Of a stretch of 41,956 nt of DNA, positions 8,772-17,359 are shown one piece after another. Source of the DNA: an uncultured Odoribacter sp. (GTDB taxonomy: Bacteria; Bacteroidota; Bacteroidia; Bacteroidales; Marinifilaceae); NCBI GenBank assembly GCA_900544025.1, contig UQTM01000023.1, positions 1 to 41,956 of the forward strand, given 5' to 3'. Position 1 is the first letter of the stretch. Each line of letters starts with the position of its first letter. The notes beneath the pieces were generated by a model, which was not told the origin of the DNA, did not search any database, and worked only from the letters and a program-made list of their open reading frames with translations. Both the position numbers and the translations under genes were made by a program.

Positions 8772-10673
8772 CTATAAGAACAACATCAGTGCGGCGATAA
8801 GCAGCGTTCCGAGCAGGAAGACAAAAGCATATTGTTGTATTTGTCCCGATTGCAATCCCCGGATCAGGCAAGAAACCTCTTGGGTGATGTAGGCTATACC
8901 GTTCAGGCTGCCGTCGATGATATGGCGGTCGAACCAGGTGATAGGACGGGATACACAGTTAAATATGATCCGTTTTGTCACAAATAAGTAAAATTCGTCG
9001 ATGTAGAAACGGCGGCAGGCTGCCTGATAAAATTTCGGATACATGGAGGCCAGCCGGTCGGGAATGTCACATCCTTTTTTGTAAAAGAATGTTGCGATTC
9101 CGATAGAAATAGCTGCAATGATAACGCTGCTGCCGGCTACCGTCCAATCGATGTGTATGTCGTAGGGGAGTCCGTTGCTGCTGACGAAATGCCCGAAAGG
9201 TATAAATCCGGCAAATACCGTAATCACAGCCAGAACGACCAGAGGTATCGTCATGGATTTAGGTGCTTCGTGCGGCGTGTGGGCGTGTTCTGCCGGGGTT
9301 GCCCAAAAGATGTTGTAATACAGGCGGAACATATAAAATGCCGTCAGGGCGGCGATAAAACTCATCAGGACTCCGAACTGGGGATTGAAAGAAAATACCG
9401 CTGCCAATATTTCGTCTTTACTGAAAAAGCCGGAGAAAGGAGGGATGCCGGAAATGGCCAGGCAGGCTACCAAAAAGGTAAGATGCGTCACAGGCATATA
9501 TTTTCTCAGGCCTCCCATGCGGCTCATTTCATTGCTGCCGACAGTGTGGATGATGGCTCCGGCGCATAAGAACAGTAAAGCTTTAAACATTGCATGTGTG
9601 AACAGGTGGAACATGGCGGCCATATAACCCAAGCCGTGATGCCCGCCCATGCCGGATACGCCGAGTCCTACCATCATAAAGCCGATCTGCGAGATGGTCG
9701 AGAATGCCAGCACGCGTTTGATGTCCGTTTGTACGCAGGCGACTACTGCCGCATATAAAGAGGTAAATGCTCCGACATAAGCGATGCCGATGAGGACATC
9801 CGGGGCGGCTGTGACATAGAGGGGAAATAACCGTGCTACCAGAAATACCCCTGCAACGACCATCGTGGCCGCATGGATCAGGGCCGAAACCGGAGTCGGG
9901 CCTTCCATAGCGTCCGGCAGCCAGATGTGTAACGGGAACATGGCCGACTTTCCTGCCCCTCCTATAAAAATCAGTGCCAATGCCCAGCTTATCACGGAAG
10001 CTCCCATAAAGGTGATCCCTGTTGCCTTTGAAAATACGGAGGCATCGCCGGAATTGAGCAGATCGAAGTTAAAGGTTTGGGTGAAATAGGAAAGTAAAAG
10101 GATACCGATTAAAAATCCGAGGTCGGCAAACCGGGTTACGATAAAAGCTTTCTTTGAAGCGGCTACAGCTTCCGGTTTTGTATAATAGAATCCGATCAAC
10201 AGGTAGGAGGACACTCCGACCAATTCCCAGAAGATATACATCTGGAAGATATTGGGAGCTACCACCAATCCCAGCATAGAGAACGTGAATAGCGACAGGA
10301 AAGCGTAATAACGCTGAAATCCTTTTTCCCCTTTCATGTAGCCGAGGCTATAAATGTGCACCATGAGCGAAACGGTGGTGATTACGACAAGCATCATCAC
10401 AGAAATCGGATCGAGCAATATACCGAGGTCGATGTGCAGATGCTCGGTGAAGTGCAGCCATTCAAAATTTACCGGAAGCATTTTCGGAAACATTCCGTCT
10501 ATGCGCGGAGTAGAAAAATACAACCCTGCAGTCAGATAAGCCAGTAAGGTAGTTACTGCGAGCGATAATGTCCCGATACATCCTGCGGTGAAGGGACGGA
10601 GTTTTGTTCCGGATAGTCCCAGTAGCAGGAATGTAAATATAGGCAGTAAAAATATGATCAATGTATATTCCAT
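8772..10673 (-). CDS. nuoL: NADH-quinone oxidoreductase subunit L
   Basis: A 633-residue protein, the largest antiporter-like subunit at the distal end of the membrane arm. Motifs seen are FWELVGVSSYLLIGFYY (conserved glutamate), AMFPLHIWLPDAMEGPTPVS and AFSTISQIGFMMVGLG. The C-terminal ~130 residues include a charged stretch and a last helix that fit the lateral helix typical of NuoL. It lies 17 bases after nuoK. Length is standard for the family. Confidence 0.97.
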   Translation of the reverse strand: MEYTLIIFLLPIFTFLLLGLSGTKLRPFTAGCIGTLSLAVTTLLAYLTAGLYFSTPRIDGMFPKMLPVNFEWLHFTEHLHIDLGILLDPISVMMLVVITTVSLMVHIYSLGYMKGEKGFQRYYAFLSLFTFSMLGLVVAPNIFQMYIFWELVGVSSYLLIGFYYTKPEAVAASKKAFIVTRFADLGFLIGILLLSYFTQTFNFDLLNSGDASVFSKATGITFMGASVISWALALIFIGGAGKSAMFPLHIWLPDAMEGPTPVSALIHAATMVVAGVFLVARLFPLYVTAAPDVLIGIAYVGAFTSLYAAVVACVQTDIKRVLAFSTISQIGFMMVGLGVSGMGGHHGLGYMAAMFHLFTHAMFKALLFLCAGAIIHTVGSNEMSRMGGLRKYMPVTHLTFLVACLAISGIPPFSGFFSKDEILAAVFSFNPQFGVLMSFIAALTAFYMFRLYYNIFWATPAEHAHTPHEAPKSMTIPLVVLAVITVFAGFIPFGHFVSSNGLPYDIHIDWTVAGSSVIIAAISIGIATFFYKKGCDIPDRLASMYPKFYQAACRRFYIDEFYLFVTKRIIFNCVSRPITWFDRHIIDGSLNGIAYITQEVSCLIRGLQSGQIQQYAFVFLLGTLLIAALMLFL

Positions 10674-10690
10674 ATTTTCTGTGTATTACA

Positions 10691-11005
10691 TTAGTTTTTC
10701 ATTTCATTAAGGTTTTTCACCTGTATATTCCGTATGTTTCGGTAGATATTGATGATAATGGCGATAGCGATGGCCGTTTCACAGGCCGAGATACCGATAG
10801 CGAACAGGGTGAAAAAGAATCCTTCGAACTGGTCGGGGAAAAGGTAACGGTTGAAGACTGCAAAATTTATATCTACAGAGTTCAGGATCAATTCGATGGA
10901 AATCAGCACCGCCAGCAGGTTGCGCCGGGTCATAAATCCGTATATCCCGGCAAAGAACATGATTGTACTGACCACCAAATAATATTCCATGTGTATTTCT
11001 TCCAT
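10691..11005 (-). CDS. nuoK: NADH-quinone oxidoreductase subunit K
   Basis: A 104-residue protein with three membrane helices. GFMTRRNLLAVLISIELILNSV carries the conserved RRN and membrane glutamate of NuoK, which is part of the proton path next to the quinone site. The first ATG is chosen. A second ATG five codons in would give a 99-residue form closer to some homologues. The gene sits 32 bases after nuoJ. Confidence 0.96.
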   Translation of the reverse strand: MEEIHMEYYLVVSTIMFFAGIYGFMTRRNLLAVLISIELILNSVDINFAVFNRYLFPDQFEGFFFTLFAIGISACETAIAIAIIINIYRNIRNIQVKNLNEMKN

Positions 11006-11037
11006 AATGCCTTGTTTTGTTGTGATATTTCAGTCTT

Positions 11038-11547
11038 TTATCTTTTTCTTGCAATGATAATCCCGCCTATGATACACGCCAGTAGTAATACGCTGATAGC
11101 TTCAAAAGGCAAGAGGTATTGATATTTCGCCGTTCCCATCAAGGCATGGCCGATCACTTTTTGGTCGATCTCTCCGGGAACGAAACGGGAAGGGGCGAAA
11201 GTATGCGTCAGAGTGATGAAGATGCATAGTGCCGCTCCGGCAATAGCCGTGATAAAACCTGCGACAAATTTGCTGTTTTTCATTCTTTCGGCTTTTTTCC
11301 CGTCCGAACTGGTAAGCAGGATAGAGAATACGTATAAAACGATGATACCTCCGGCATAGATTGTAAGCTGAACGGCGCCCAAAAAAGAATAGTTCAACTG
11401 AAAATATATTCCTGCCGTAGCAAAAAGCACGAATAGCAGGTAAGTAGCCGATCTTAGAATCCGCCGGGTGGTTACGGTCATAATCGAACATACGACGATA
11501 ACCGTTGAAAGGAATATAAAGACCGCTTTTGGTAAAGTTATTTCCAT
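11038..11547 (-). CDS. nuoJ: NADH-quinone oxidoreductase subunit J
   Basis: A 169-residue membrane protein with five predicted helices. The stretch FQLNYSFLGAVQLTIYAGGIIV is the NuoJ signature, with the helix that contains a pi-bulge in known structures. It belongs to the proton-translocating arm near NuoK and NuoA. Its start lies 9 bases past the nuoI stop, in line with tight operon packing. Confidence 0.96.
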   Translation of the reverse strand: MEITLPKAVFIFLSTVIVVCSIMTVTTRRILRSATYLLFVLFATAGIYFQLNYSFLGAVQLTIYAGGIIVLYVFSILLTSSDGKKAERMKNSKFVAGFITAIAGAALCIFITLTHTFAPSRFVPGEIDQKVIGHALMGTAKYQYLLPFEAISVLLLACIIGGIIIARKR

Positions 11548-11556
11548 GATGCCGAA

Positions 11557-12027
11557 TTATTTAGAGTTACTTGTCTTAGAACCTTCGTGATTAAGTTGGC
11601 GTACCAGTTTTTCACGGGTAAATACAGCGTGTTCGAATGTAGGACGAAATTCGATAGCCCCATACGGACAGTTTTTCACGCACAATTGGCAAAACAGGCA
11701 GCTGCCGAGATCGTATTTATATTTTACCAGGACTTTTTTCTTTTTGCCTTCTTCGTCCGTAACCATTTCCGTTTCAAGGTGAATCGTATCGTTGGGACAG
11801 TTCATTTGGCAAAGCCCGCAAGCTACGCATTTGTGTTCGTTTTTCTCATTGTGTGGCATTACCAGCTCGCCCCGGAAGCGGTCGAACATTTTTAGGGTTG
11901 CCCGGTTTTCCGGATATTTTTCAGTGGTCTTGGGAGTAAAAAATTCTCTCAAAGTAATACCCATCCCTTTTAGCAGGGAAAAGAGCCCGCTGAAAAACGA
12001 ATTGAAATATTCTTGTGTACTTCTCAT
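11557..12027 (-). CDS. nuoI: NADH-quinone oxidoreductase subunit I (2x 4Fe-4S)
   Basis: A 156-residue peripheral ferredoxin-like subunit. Two classical cluster motifs are visible, CVACGLCQMNCPND and CLFCQLCVKNCPYGA, which ligate clusters N6a and N6b. These pass electrons to NuoB. There is an extended N-terminus of about 60 residues and a lysine-rich loop between the two motifs. It lies between nuoH and nuoJ with gaps of 9 bases on each side. Confidence 0.97.
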   Translation of the reverse strand: MRSTQEYFNSFFSGLFSLLKGMGITLREFFTPKTTEKYPENRATLKMFDRFRGELVMPHNEKNEHKCVACGLCQMNCPNDTIHLETEMVTDEEGKKKKVLVKYKYDLGSCLFCQLCVKNCPYGAIEFRPTFEHAVFTREKLVRQLNHEGSKTSNSK

Positions 12028-12036
12028 AGTTACCTT

Positions 12037-13113
12037 TTAAAAATGTAGTTTAAATGCGACGATTACCACCATCAGGAAAAGGTTGCAAAGGTTGATCGGC
12101 AACAGGTATTTCCATTCCAGCCTTAGCAACTGGTCGATACGAAGACGCGGGAAAGTCCATTTGAACCACATGATGATAAATACCATAACGGCGGTTTTTC
12201 CTAAAAACCAGAGTATAGACGGGATATAATCCATAATCGCATTGAACGTTTCCCAGCCGGGTATGTGCAATGGCATCCAGCCTCCCCAGAACAGGGTGGT
12301 GGCAACGGAAGCCACGATAAACATATTGACGAATTCGGCCACATAGAAGAATCCGAAATGCATACCCGAATACTCGGTATGGTATCCGGCGGTTAATTCC
12401 GAATCGGCTTCCGGAAGGTCGAACGGTCCCCGGTTCGTTTCCGCCGTTCCGGCAATGAGATAAACGATAAAAGCGATAAAGGCGGGGATATGCCCTTTAA
12501 AGATAAACCAGCCGTCTGCCTGGTTGGTTACGATCGTAGAGAGCTGCATGCTGCCGGAGAGAACCACGACTGTCAGGATCGACAGCCCGATCGACAGTTC
12601 ATAGCTGATCATTTGTGCTCCGCTCCGCATGGCCCCGATCAGGGAAAATTTGTTATTGCTTGCCCAGCCTGCCAGCAGGATACCGACGATACCCATAGAG
12701 GAAACAGCCATCAGGAAAAAGATCCCTACATTGAAATCAATGATTTCTAAGCCTTTGGCGAAAGGGATACAACTAAATGCCAATACCGACGAAATAATGA
12801 CGATATAGGGGGCGAGGTTAAACAGGAAACGATCGACGTGGTTAATTTCAATGATCTCTTTGATGAGCATCTTGATCATATCGGTGATAACCTGTATCGT
12901 TCCGAACGGCCCCACCCGGTTAGGCCCGAGGCGGCATTGGAAAAAAGCACATACTTTACGTTCGGCATAGATAAGGGCAAGGGCGACTACTGCGTATCCT
13001 ACCAGCAGGCAAAGTCCTATGAGGACGAATTCGGTGAGCATTACCCACGATCCCGGCAGGAAGTTGCGTAAGGTTTCATCAACCCATTGTGTGACTACTG
13101 CAAAATCAAACAT
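12037..13113 (-). CDS. nuoH: NADH-quinone oxidoreductase subunit H
   Basis: A 358-residue membrane protein with about eight helices that links the quinone cavity to the proton channels. IYAERKVCAFFQCRLGPNRVGPFG and FDLPEADSELTAGYHTEYSG are hallmark quinone-loop motifs. A second cytoplasmic loop, FKWTFPRLRIDQLLRLEWKY, is also typical. It follows nuoCD after a 56-base gap, the widest inside the operon apart from that between nuoB and nuoCD. Confidence 0.97.
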   Translation of the reverse strand: MFDFAVVTQWVDETLRNFLPGSWVMLTEFVLIGLCLLVGYAVVALALIYAERKVCAFFQCRLGPNRVGPFGTIQVITDMIKMLIKEIIEINHVDRFLFNLAPYIVIISSVLAFSCIPFAKGLEIIDFNVGIFFLMAVSSMGIVGILLAGWASNNKFSLIGAMRSGAQMISYELSIGLSILTVVVLSGSMQLSTIVTNQADGWFIFKGHIPAFIAFIVYLIAGTAETNRGPFDLPEADSELTAGYHTEYSGMHFGFFYVAEFVNMFIVASVATTLFWGGWMPLHIPGWETFNAIMDYIPSILWFLGKTAVMVFIIMWFKWTFPRLRIDQLLRLEWKYLLPINLCNLFLMVVIVAFKLHF

Positions 13114-13169
13114 ATTGATTGTTTTTTCTATTTTTAATATTTTATTTTCAAAATGTACACCGCTTGTTT

Positions 13170-14789
13170 TTATCTGTCGATGTCGGGCACGACGTAATCG
13201 AGCGAACCACCGATAGCGATCAGGTCGGCAATTTTATTTTTGCTGGCCAATAAATCGACCACCGATACTAAAGGTAAGCCCGGAGAACGGAATTTCATCC
13301 GGTAAGGAGTTTTATCTCCCCGGCTTTCGATAAACACGCCGAATTCTCCCCGGCTGGCTTCCACGCTATGAAAATATTGACCTTCCGGTAGTTTGATGAC
13401 CGGTTTCGTTTTTACGGCAAAATCGCCTTCCGGAATGTTATCGATCAGTTGTTCCAAAATGTGCAGGGATTGTTCGATTTCTTTCATTCTCACCATATAA
13501 CGGTGATATACATCGCCTTCCTGGTAAGTAATTTCCTGAAAGTTTACTTTATCGTACACTCCGTAAGGATGAAGTTTGCGAACGTCACAGTTCCAGCCGG
13601 ATGCCCGTCCCGACGGTCCGGTCACTCCATAAGAGATGGCGTCTGCCCGCGAGAGGATTCCGATGCCTTTCATTCTCTCCTGCGCGATGATATTGCCCGT
13701 AAATACTCCGTGATATTCTTTTAGCATGGGAGGCAGGTATTTTATAAATTCTTTTACCCGACCGACTAAATTAGGGTGGATGTCTGCCATCACTCCGCCG
13801 ATAACATTATAATTTTGGATGAGGCGGCCTCCACAGGTTTCTTCCAGTATGTCTAAAATCTTTTCCCGGTCGCGAAAGCCATAGAAAAAGGCTGTCAAAG
13901 CTCCCAGATCCATACAGAAAGTGGACCAGAACAACAGGTGGGAGGCAACCCGGGTAAGTTCGTCCATAATCGTCCGGATATATTTAGCCCGTTCCGGCAC
14001 TTCTATTTGAAGGGCATCCTCGATACAAAGACAAAGGGCGTGACGGTTCTGGTGGGCAGACAGATAATCCAACCTGTCGGTCAGAGCCAAGGTTTGCGGA
14101 TAAGTGAGGCTTTCACACATTTTTTCAATGCCCCGGTGTATGTATCCACAATTGACATCTACCTTTTGTACGATCTCGCCTTCCAGCGAAACTCTGAAAC
14201 GTAACACGCCGTGGGTTGCCGGGTGCTGAGGGCCGATATTGACCACATATTCGTCGTCTTCAAACAGAATATTTTCTTTTTCCTGAATAGCACCATCTGC
14301 TCCTTCTTCAAAAGTGCTGGTGGCATCCGGACTGCTGTCGCTTTCGAGCCGTACCGGATTGATCTCCGGATCTTCGTTATAATCTTTTCTAAAAGGATAT
14401 CCTATCCAGTCGTTTCGCAGGAATAAATGCCGCATATCCGGGTGATTGATAAAATGGATTCCATAAAAATCCAGTACCTCCCGTTCGTTCAGATTGGCGG
14501 TAGCCCAAATGTCGGAAACACTCGGCAGTTCGGGGTTTTCCCTGTCGTTCGTTTCTATCTTTAGCACAATTTGATAGCCATAGCGAGTAGAAGAGAGGTG
14601 ATAAACCACTCCTAAAGTTTCTCCCCAGTCCATTCCTGTCATGCAAACCAAATAATCGAACAATAAGTCATCGTCTGTACACAGGCGGTAGGCCAGTTCG
14701 TGGAAAGCTGTTACCGGAACGGTCACGGTCAATGGTGTTTTGTCTTCAATGACAGCTTCCGGGACGATTTGTAATATTTTATCTTTCAT
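13170..14789 (-). CDS. nuoCD: NADH-quinone oxidoreductase fused subunit C/D
   Basis: A 539-residue fusion. Residues about 1-150 are the NuoC part, with NLNEREVLDFYGIHFINHP and the YPFRKDY ending. After a short acidic linker, NuoD begins near NIGPQHPATHGVLRF, the loop that contributes the quinone-binding histidine. Other NuoD marks are YIHRGIEKMCE, DRLDYLS and the C-terminal YVVPDIDR. The C-D fusion is known from several lineages including Bacteroidetes and enterobacteria. It couples electron delivery from NuoB and NuoI to quinone reduction. A 64-base gap separates it from nuoB. Confidence 0.97.
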   Translation of the reverse strand: MKDKILQIVPEAVIEDKTPLTVTVPVTAFHELAYRLCTDDDLLFDYLVCMTGMDWGETLGVVYHLSSTRYGYQIVLKIETNDRENPELPSVSDIWATANLNEREVLDFYGIHFINHPDMRHLFLRNDWIGYPFRKDYNEDPEINPVRLESDSSPDATSTFEEGADGAIQEKENILFEDDEYVVNIGPQHPATHGVLRFRVSLEGEIVQKVDVNCGYIHRGIEKMCESLTYPQTLALTDRLDYLSAHQNRHALCLCIEDALQIEVPERAKYIRTIMDELTRVASHLLFWSTFCMDLGALTAFFYGFRDREKILDILEETCGGRLIQNYNVIGGVMADIHPNLVGRVKEFIKYLPPMLKEYHGVFTGNIIAQERMKGIGILSRADAISYGVTGPSGRASGWNCDVRKLHPYGVYDKVNFQEITYQEGDVYHRYMVRMKEIEQSLHILEQLIDNIPEGDFAVKTKPVIKLPEGQYFHSVEASRGEFGVFIESRGDKTPYRMKFRSPGLPLVSVVDLLASKNKIADLIAIGGSLDYVVPDIDR

Positions 14790-14853
14790 AGATTTCTTTT
14801 CTTCTTTTGTCCGCTTTGCGGTTTTTCGTTCCTTTTTTGCATGGAGAAAAAGA

Positions 14854-15420
14854 TTATTTTTCTTTCGGGTCTTTTTCTTGCTTATTCACGCCACCGAGGA
14901 ATTTTTCCACTTTGATTTTCCTTTGCAATTGCATCATTCCATAAAGCAGGGCTTCGGGACGGGGCGGGCATCCCGGCACATATACATCTACCGGCAGTAT
15001 TTCGTTAACCCCTTTCACAACATGATAGGATTTCTTAAAAGGTCCTCCCGAAATGGCACATCCACCCATTGCTATGACGTATTTAGGCTCGGCCATCTGG
15101 TCGTAAAGGCGTCGCAATACCGGAGCCATTTTATGAACGATTGTTCCGGCAACGATGATTACGTCTGCCTGTCGCGGACTGGCACGGGTTACTTCAAACC
15201 CAAAGCGGGCAAAATCGTAACGGGCGGCTCCCACTGCCATAAATTCGATTCCGCAACAACTGGTTGCGAAAGTGAGGGGCCACACTGAGTTGGAACGTCC
15301 CCAGTTGATGAGTTCGTCCAGACAGCCCACAAAAACATTTGTACCGGCTGCCCTGAGTTGTTCGAGGTATTCATTGTCATTGAAGTCCTCATATTTCATG
15401 GATTTGATTTTTACTTCCAT
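14854..15420 (-). CDS. nuoB: NADH-quinone oxidoreductase subunit B
   Basis: A 188-residue subunit carrying the terminal cluster N2. The adjacent cysteines in ATSCCGIEFMAVG are visible, as are the further ligands in AMGGCAISGG and VPGCPPRPEAL. The ATG at 15420 overlaps the last codons of nuoA by 10 bases, suggesting translational coupling. A second ATG seven codons in (15399) would avoid the overlap and cannot be ruled out. The C-terminal tail is rich in lysine. Confidence 0.97.
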   Translation of the reverse strand: MEVKIKSMKYEDFNDNEYLEQLRAAGTNVFVGCLDELINWGRSNSVWPLTFATSCCGIEFMAVGAARYDFARFGFEVTRASPRQADVIIVAGTIVHKMAPVLRRLYDQMAEPKYVIAMGGCAISGGPFKKSYHVVKGVNEILPVDVYVPGCPPRPEALLYGMMQLQRKIKVEKFLGGVNKQEKDPKEK

Positions 15421-15761
15421 TCAAGCGCTCCTTTCTTCCAGGCGTAAGCCAATCCTAAAATTAGAATCAGCATAAAAAATAAAATATTGATTAATCCGTC
15501 TATTCCGGTGTCCTGTACGGTTACTGCCCAAGGAAACAGGAATACTGTTTCCACGTCGAACATCAGGAAAAGGATCGCGAACAGGTAATAACCCACTTTA
15601 AATTGCATCCACGACTTGCCCCGGGTGGGGATGCCGCATTCATAAGCTTCTCCTTTTTGGCGGTTGAAAGAACGTGGAGAAATCAGCCGGGCTAACCCTA
15701 AGGCTACAGCCACTAAGACAATGGCTGTAATTAATACTACAACAAATAGTGTTAGATTCAT
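15411..15761 (-). CDS. nuoA: NADH-quinone oxidoreductase subunit A
   Basis: A 116-residue membrane protein with three helices. The conserved loop KGEAYECGIPTRGKSW includes the cysteine found in NuoA. FLMFDVETVFLFPWA is a second signature, with acidic residues at the membrane edge. It is the first gene of the nuo operon. No clear TAnnTTTG element is seen in the 100 bases before it, so the promoter may lie farther upstream, in or before the small gene at 15862-16227. Confidence 0.96.
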   Translation of the reverse strand: MNLTLFVVVLITAIVLVAVALGLARLISPRSFNRQKGEAYECGIPTRGKSWMQFKVGYYLFAILFLMFDVETVFLFPWAVTVQDTGIDGLINILFFMLILILGLAYAWKKGALEWK

Positions 15762-15861
15762 AGTGAATATATTTAGTCTTCTTAATTATCGACAGACGTA
15801 ACAGAACAAGTCCCGACAGGCCGTTCTTTTTATAAAGAAAAAGGAAAACAGGAGGACAGGA

Positions 15862-16227
15862 TTAAATTAAAATCCTCCGTAACGTATAGACATAGTAATC
15901 CTTTGTTTCCGGTATTTCCGATAAAGAAATGCAATTTAACTCAAAGGTGGAGTTATGTTGCGCCGGATGAATTTTACTATATTTCGGATGTAGGAATAAA
16001 CGAAGAAAAGTTTTTTTATCGTAGGTGTTATGGGAGATATCTACCGTTAAATCTCCCGAAGTGTTGAAAAGTGTAAAAAGATTCGGACTTTGGAAATTTC
16101 CGATATGATTCGGGTTTGAGTGTACCTCTTCCTCCGTTTTTTTTCCGATTTCTGATTCTGCTTGATTTACAGGCAAAATCAATACGAACAATAAGGATAA
16201 TATGACCAATTTTACAAATTGCAACAC
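15862..16227 (-). CDS. Small secreted protein of unknown function
   Basis: An open frame of 121 codons with a GTG start (TTG is the next codon; there is no ATG near the N-terminus). The first ~24 residues are strongly hydrophobic and end in VNQAESE, which looks like a signal peptide. The rest has no motif I recognise; it contains FTLFNTSGDLTVDISHNTY and ends YVYTLRRILI. The gene precedes nuoA by 100 bases on the same strand and so could be co-transcribed, but nothing links it to complex I. The absence of an ATG makes it less certain than its neighbours. Confidence 0.5.
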   Translation of the reverse strand: MLQFVKLVILSLLFVLILPVNQAESEIGKKTEEEVHSNPNHIGNFQSPNLFTLFNTSGDLTVDISHNTYDKKTFLRLFLHPKYSKIHPAQHNSTFELNCISLSEIPETKDYYVYTLRRILI

Positions 16228-16337
16228 ACAATTTTTTTGCGTGTGCGAATGTAATATTAAATTTTAGAATAGAAAGATTATTAACCCTAAAAGTAAGTTA
16301 ATTTTAAAGTGAATTTTTTTTAATTGATGTTATAGAA

Positions 16338-16408
16338 GAAGCCCATAAGGCCGTATTTTGTATGTGGGAACATACAGATTGTTCGTATTTTACGGTCTTA
16401 TGGGCTTT
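16338..16408 (-). terminator. Long compound hairpin after the aspartokinase-like gene
   Basis: AAGCCCATAAGGCCGTA and TACGGTCTTATGGGCTT pair over 17 bases with one G-T wobble. Inside it a second stem, GTATGT/ACATAC, is nested. It begins about 17 bases after the stop of the aspartokinase-like gene, so it ends that transcript and keeps the gene separate from the nuo region. Confidence 0.7.
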
Positions 16409-16424
16409 AAATGACTGGAATTTT

Positions 16425-17081
16425 TCAGACTGCCGCTTTTACCGGAGTGAAAAAACAGGCTTCGAGTACGGATGCCGTGAGGGAGAGCCCTACGCGTCCC
16501 AGTGATATGGTATATCCGTCCTTGGTTTTTCCGCAATAGCCGGGAACGACGGATATTTTTCCCGCTTTTTTAAATTCTTCTTTCGCGGCCCGGCAACTTT
16601 CTTCCCATTGTATTTCCGGTGCTCCGAAATTATCGTTGGTGATGATGAAGTTACGGGAATCATGCCAGCTTGCATTGTCGAAGAGAGCACAGAATAGAAG
16701 AGAAGACAGGATATCGCCTTTCGACAGGACGTAATCTTTTAAAGAGTGAGATACATCTTTTAATACTGCCACCTGGTTCAGGGTGTCGTAAAGTTCGTTC
16801 AGGTGGGATTGCAGGACTTCGAGATATTCTTTTTTCTTTTGCCCTGCCAATAGCTTTTCTGCCATTTGCAGATGCTTTTCTTTTAAGGCTTTGAACTCTT
16901 CTTCAAAGCCTTGCCCTTTGCGTAATGCCTGGCTGTATAAAGACCGTAGTTGGGGCATCGCTCCTTTTAAGGCCGATACGACGACGACGCAAGGTTCTTG
17001 CTCCTTGCCGAGTTTGTTTTTTATATCTGAAAGGGCTGCGGCATCTGCCAGCATCGCTCCTTTAAATTTAAATACTTTCAT
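16425..17081 (-). CDS. Truncated, motif-degenerate aspartokinase-like protein
   Basis: A 218-residue protein that aligns by eye with the first half of the aspartokinase domain of ThrA-type enzymes. MKVFKFKGAMLADAAA matches MKVxKFGGTSVxxxxx; then come VVVVSALKGAMPQL, FIITNDNFG and VPGYCGKTKDGYTISLGR. Key catalytic positions differ. KFGGTS has become KFKGAM (residues 5-10). SYGERLS has become SKGDILS (near 120). GRGGSDYTA has become GRVGLSLTA (near 195). The protein stops before the second ATP-binding segment, the ACT domains and any homoserine dehydrogenase domain. It is therefore unlikely to phosphorylate aspartate, yet the frame is intact. The ATG at 17081 is chosen because homology begins there. 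A Thr/Ile leader and a strong promoter precede it. It may be a regulatory pseudo-enzyme or a decaying relic. Confidence 0.8.
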   Translation of the reverse strand: MKVFKFKGAMLADAAALSDIKNKLGKEQEPCVVVVSALKGAMPQLRSLYSQALRKGQGFEEEFKALKEKHLQMAEKLLAGQKKKEYLEVLQSHLNELYDTLNQVAVLKDVSHSLKDYVLSKGDILSSLLFCALFDNASWHDSRNFIITNDNFGAPEIQWEESCRAAKEEFKKAGKISVVPGYCGKTKDGYTISLGRVGLSLTASVLEACFFTPVKAAV

Positions 17082-17204
17082 GACGAATGTAATGTATTTA
17101 GTTATACAATGTTGTTGTTGAAAATATGAAATCGACGGAATCAATCCCCGGTGACCTTGACCGGAAAATATACAAACAGGTATATAAATTGATAATATGA
17201 ACAG

Positions 17205-17238
17205 ACTACAACCCCAAAGGGGTAATAATGGTTGTAGT
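17205..17238 (-). promoter_or_regulatory. Leader pause-type hairpin of Thr/Ile attenuator
   Basis: On the minus strand ACTACAACC (inside the threonine codons) pairs perfectly with GGTTGTAGT, which covers the leader stop codon. An alternative smaller stem, CCCC-TTT-GGGG, overlaps it. This is the placement of the 1:2 pause hairpin in ribosome-mediated attenuators. Farther downstream, ATATAC/GTATAT followed by TTT, and CCGGT/ACCGG, are possible but weak competing stems. No classic GC-rich terminator is obvious. Confidence 0.55.
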
Positions 17239-17286
17239 GGTAATAATGGTAGTAATAATAATAGAAATAGCGGGCAGAATGAACAT
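17206..17286 (-). CDS. Thr/Ile-rich leader peptide (thrL-like)
   Basis: A 26-codon frame that begins MFILPAIS and continues IIITTIITTTTIIT before PLGL and a TAG stop. It holds seven threonine and nine isoleucine codons, with fourteen of these sixteen in one uninterrupted run. Leader peptides of threonine operons have this composition because aspartokinase/homoserine dehydrogenase synthesis is controlled by threonine and isoleucine. It lies 74 bases downstream of a consensus promoter and 124 bases upstream of the aspartokinase-like gene on the same strand. That match of amino acids to the downstream gene family is the main support. The opposite strand also reads as a Val/Ile-rich frame, but only as the complement of these codons, with no promoter and no related gene. 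Confidence 0.85.
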   Translation of the reverse strand: MFILPAISIIITTIITTTTIITPLGL

Positions 17287-17359
17287 GATTCTCCCTTTAG
17301 CTTCAGTATTAAAGCTACAAGCAGGGATAATATGTTGCATTTCGCATTTCATGATTAGA

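Noticed and set aside
17197..17359. 54-codon Asn-rich plus-strand frame followed by a hairpin with T-run
   Set aside because: Its Asn-rich part is again the antisense of the leader repeat. It has no promoter, and the hairpin is better explained as an element over the minus-strand promoter.
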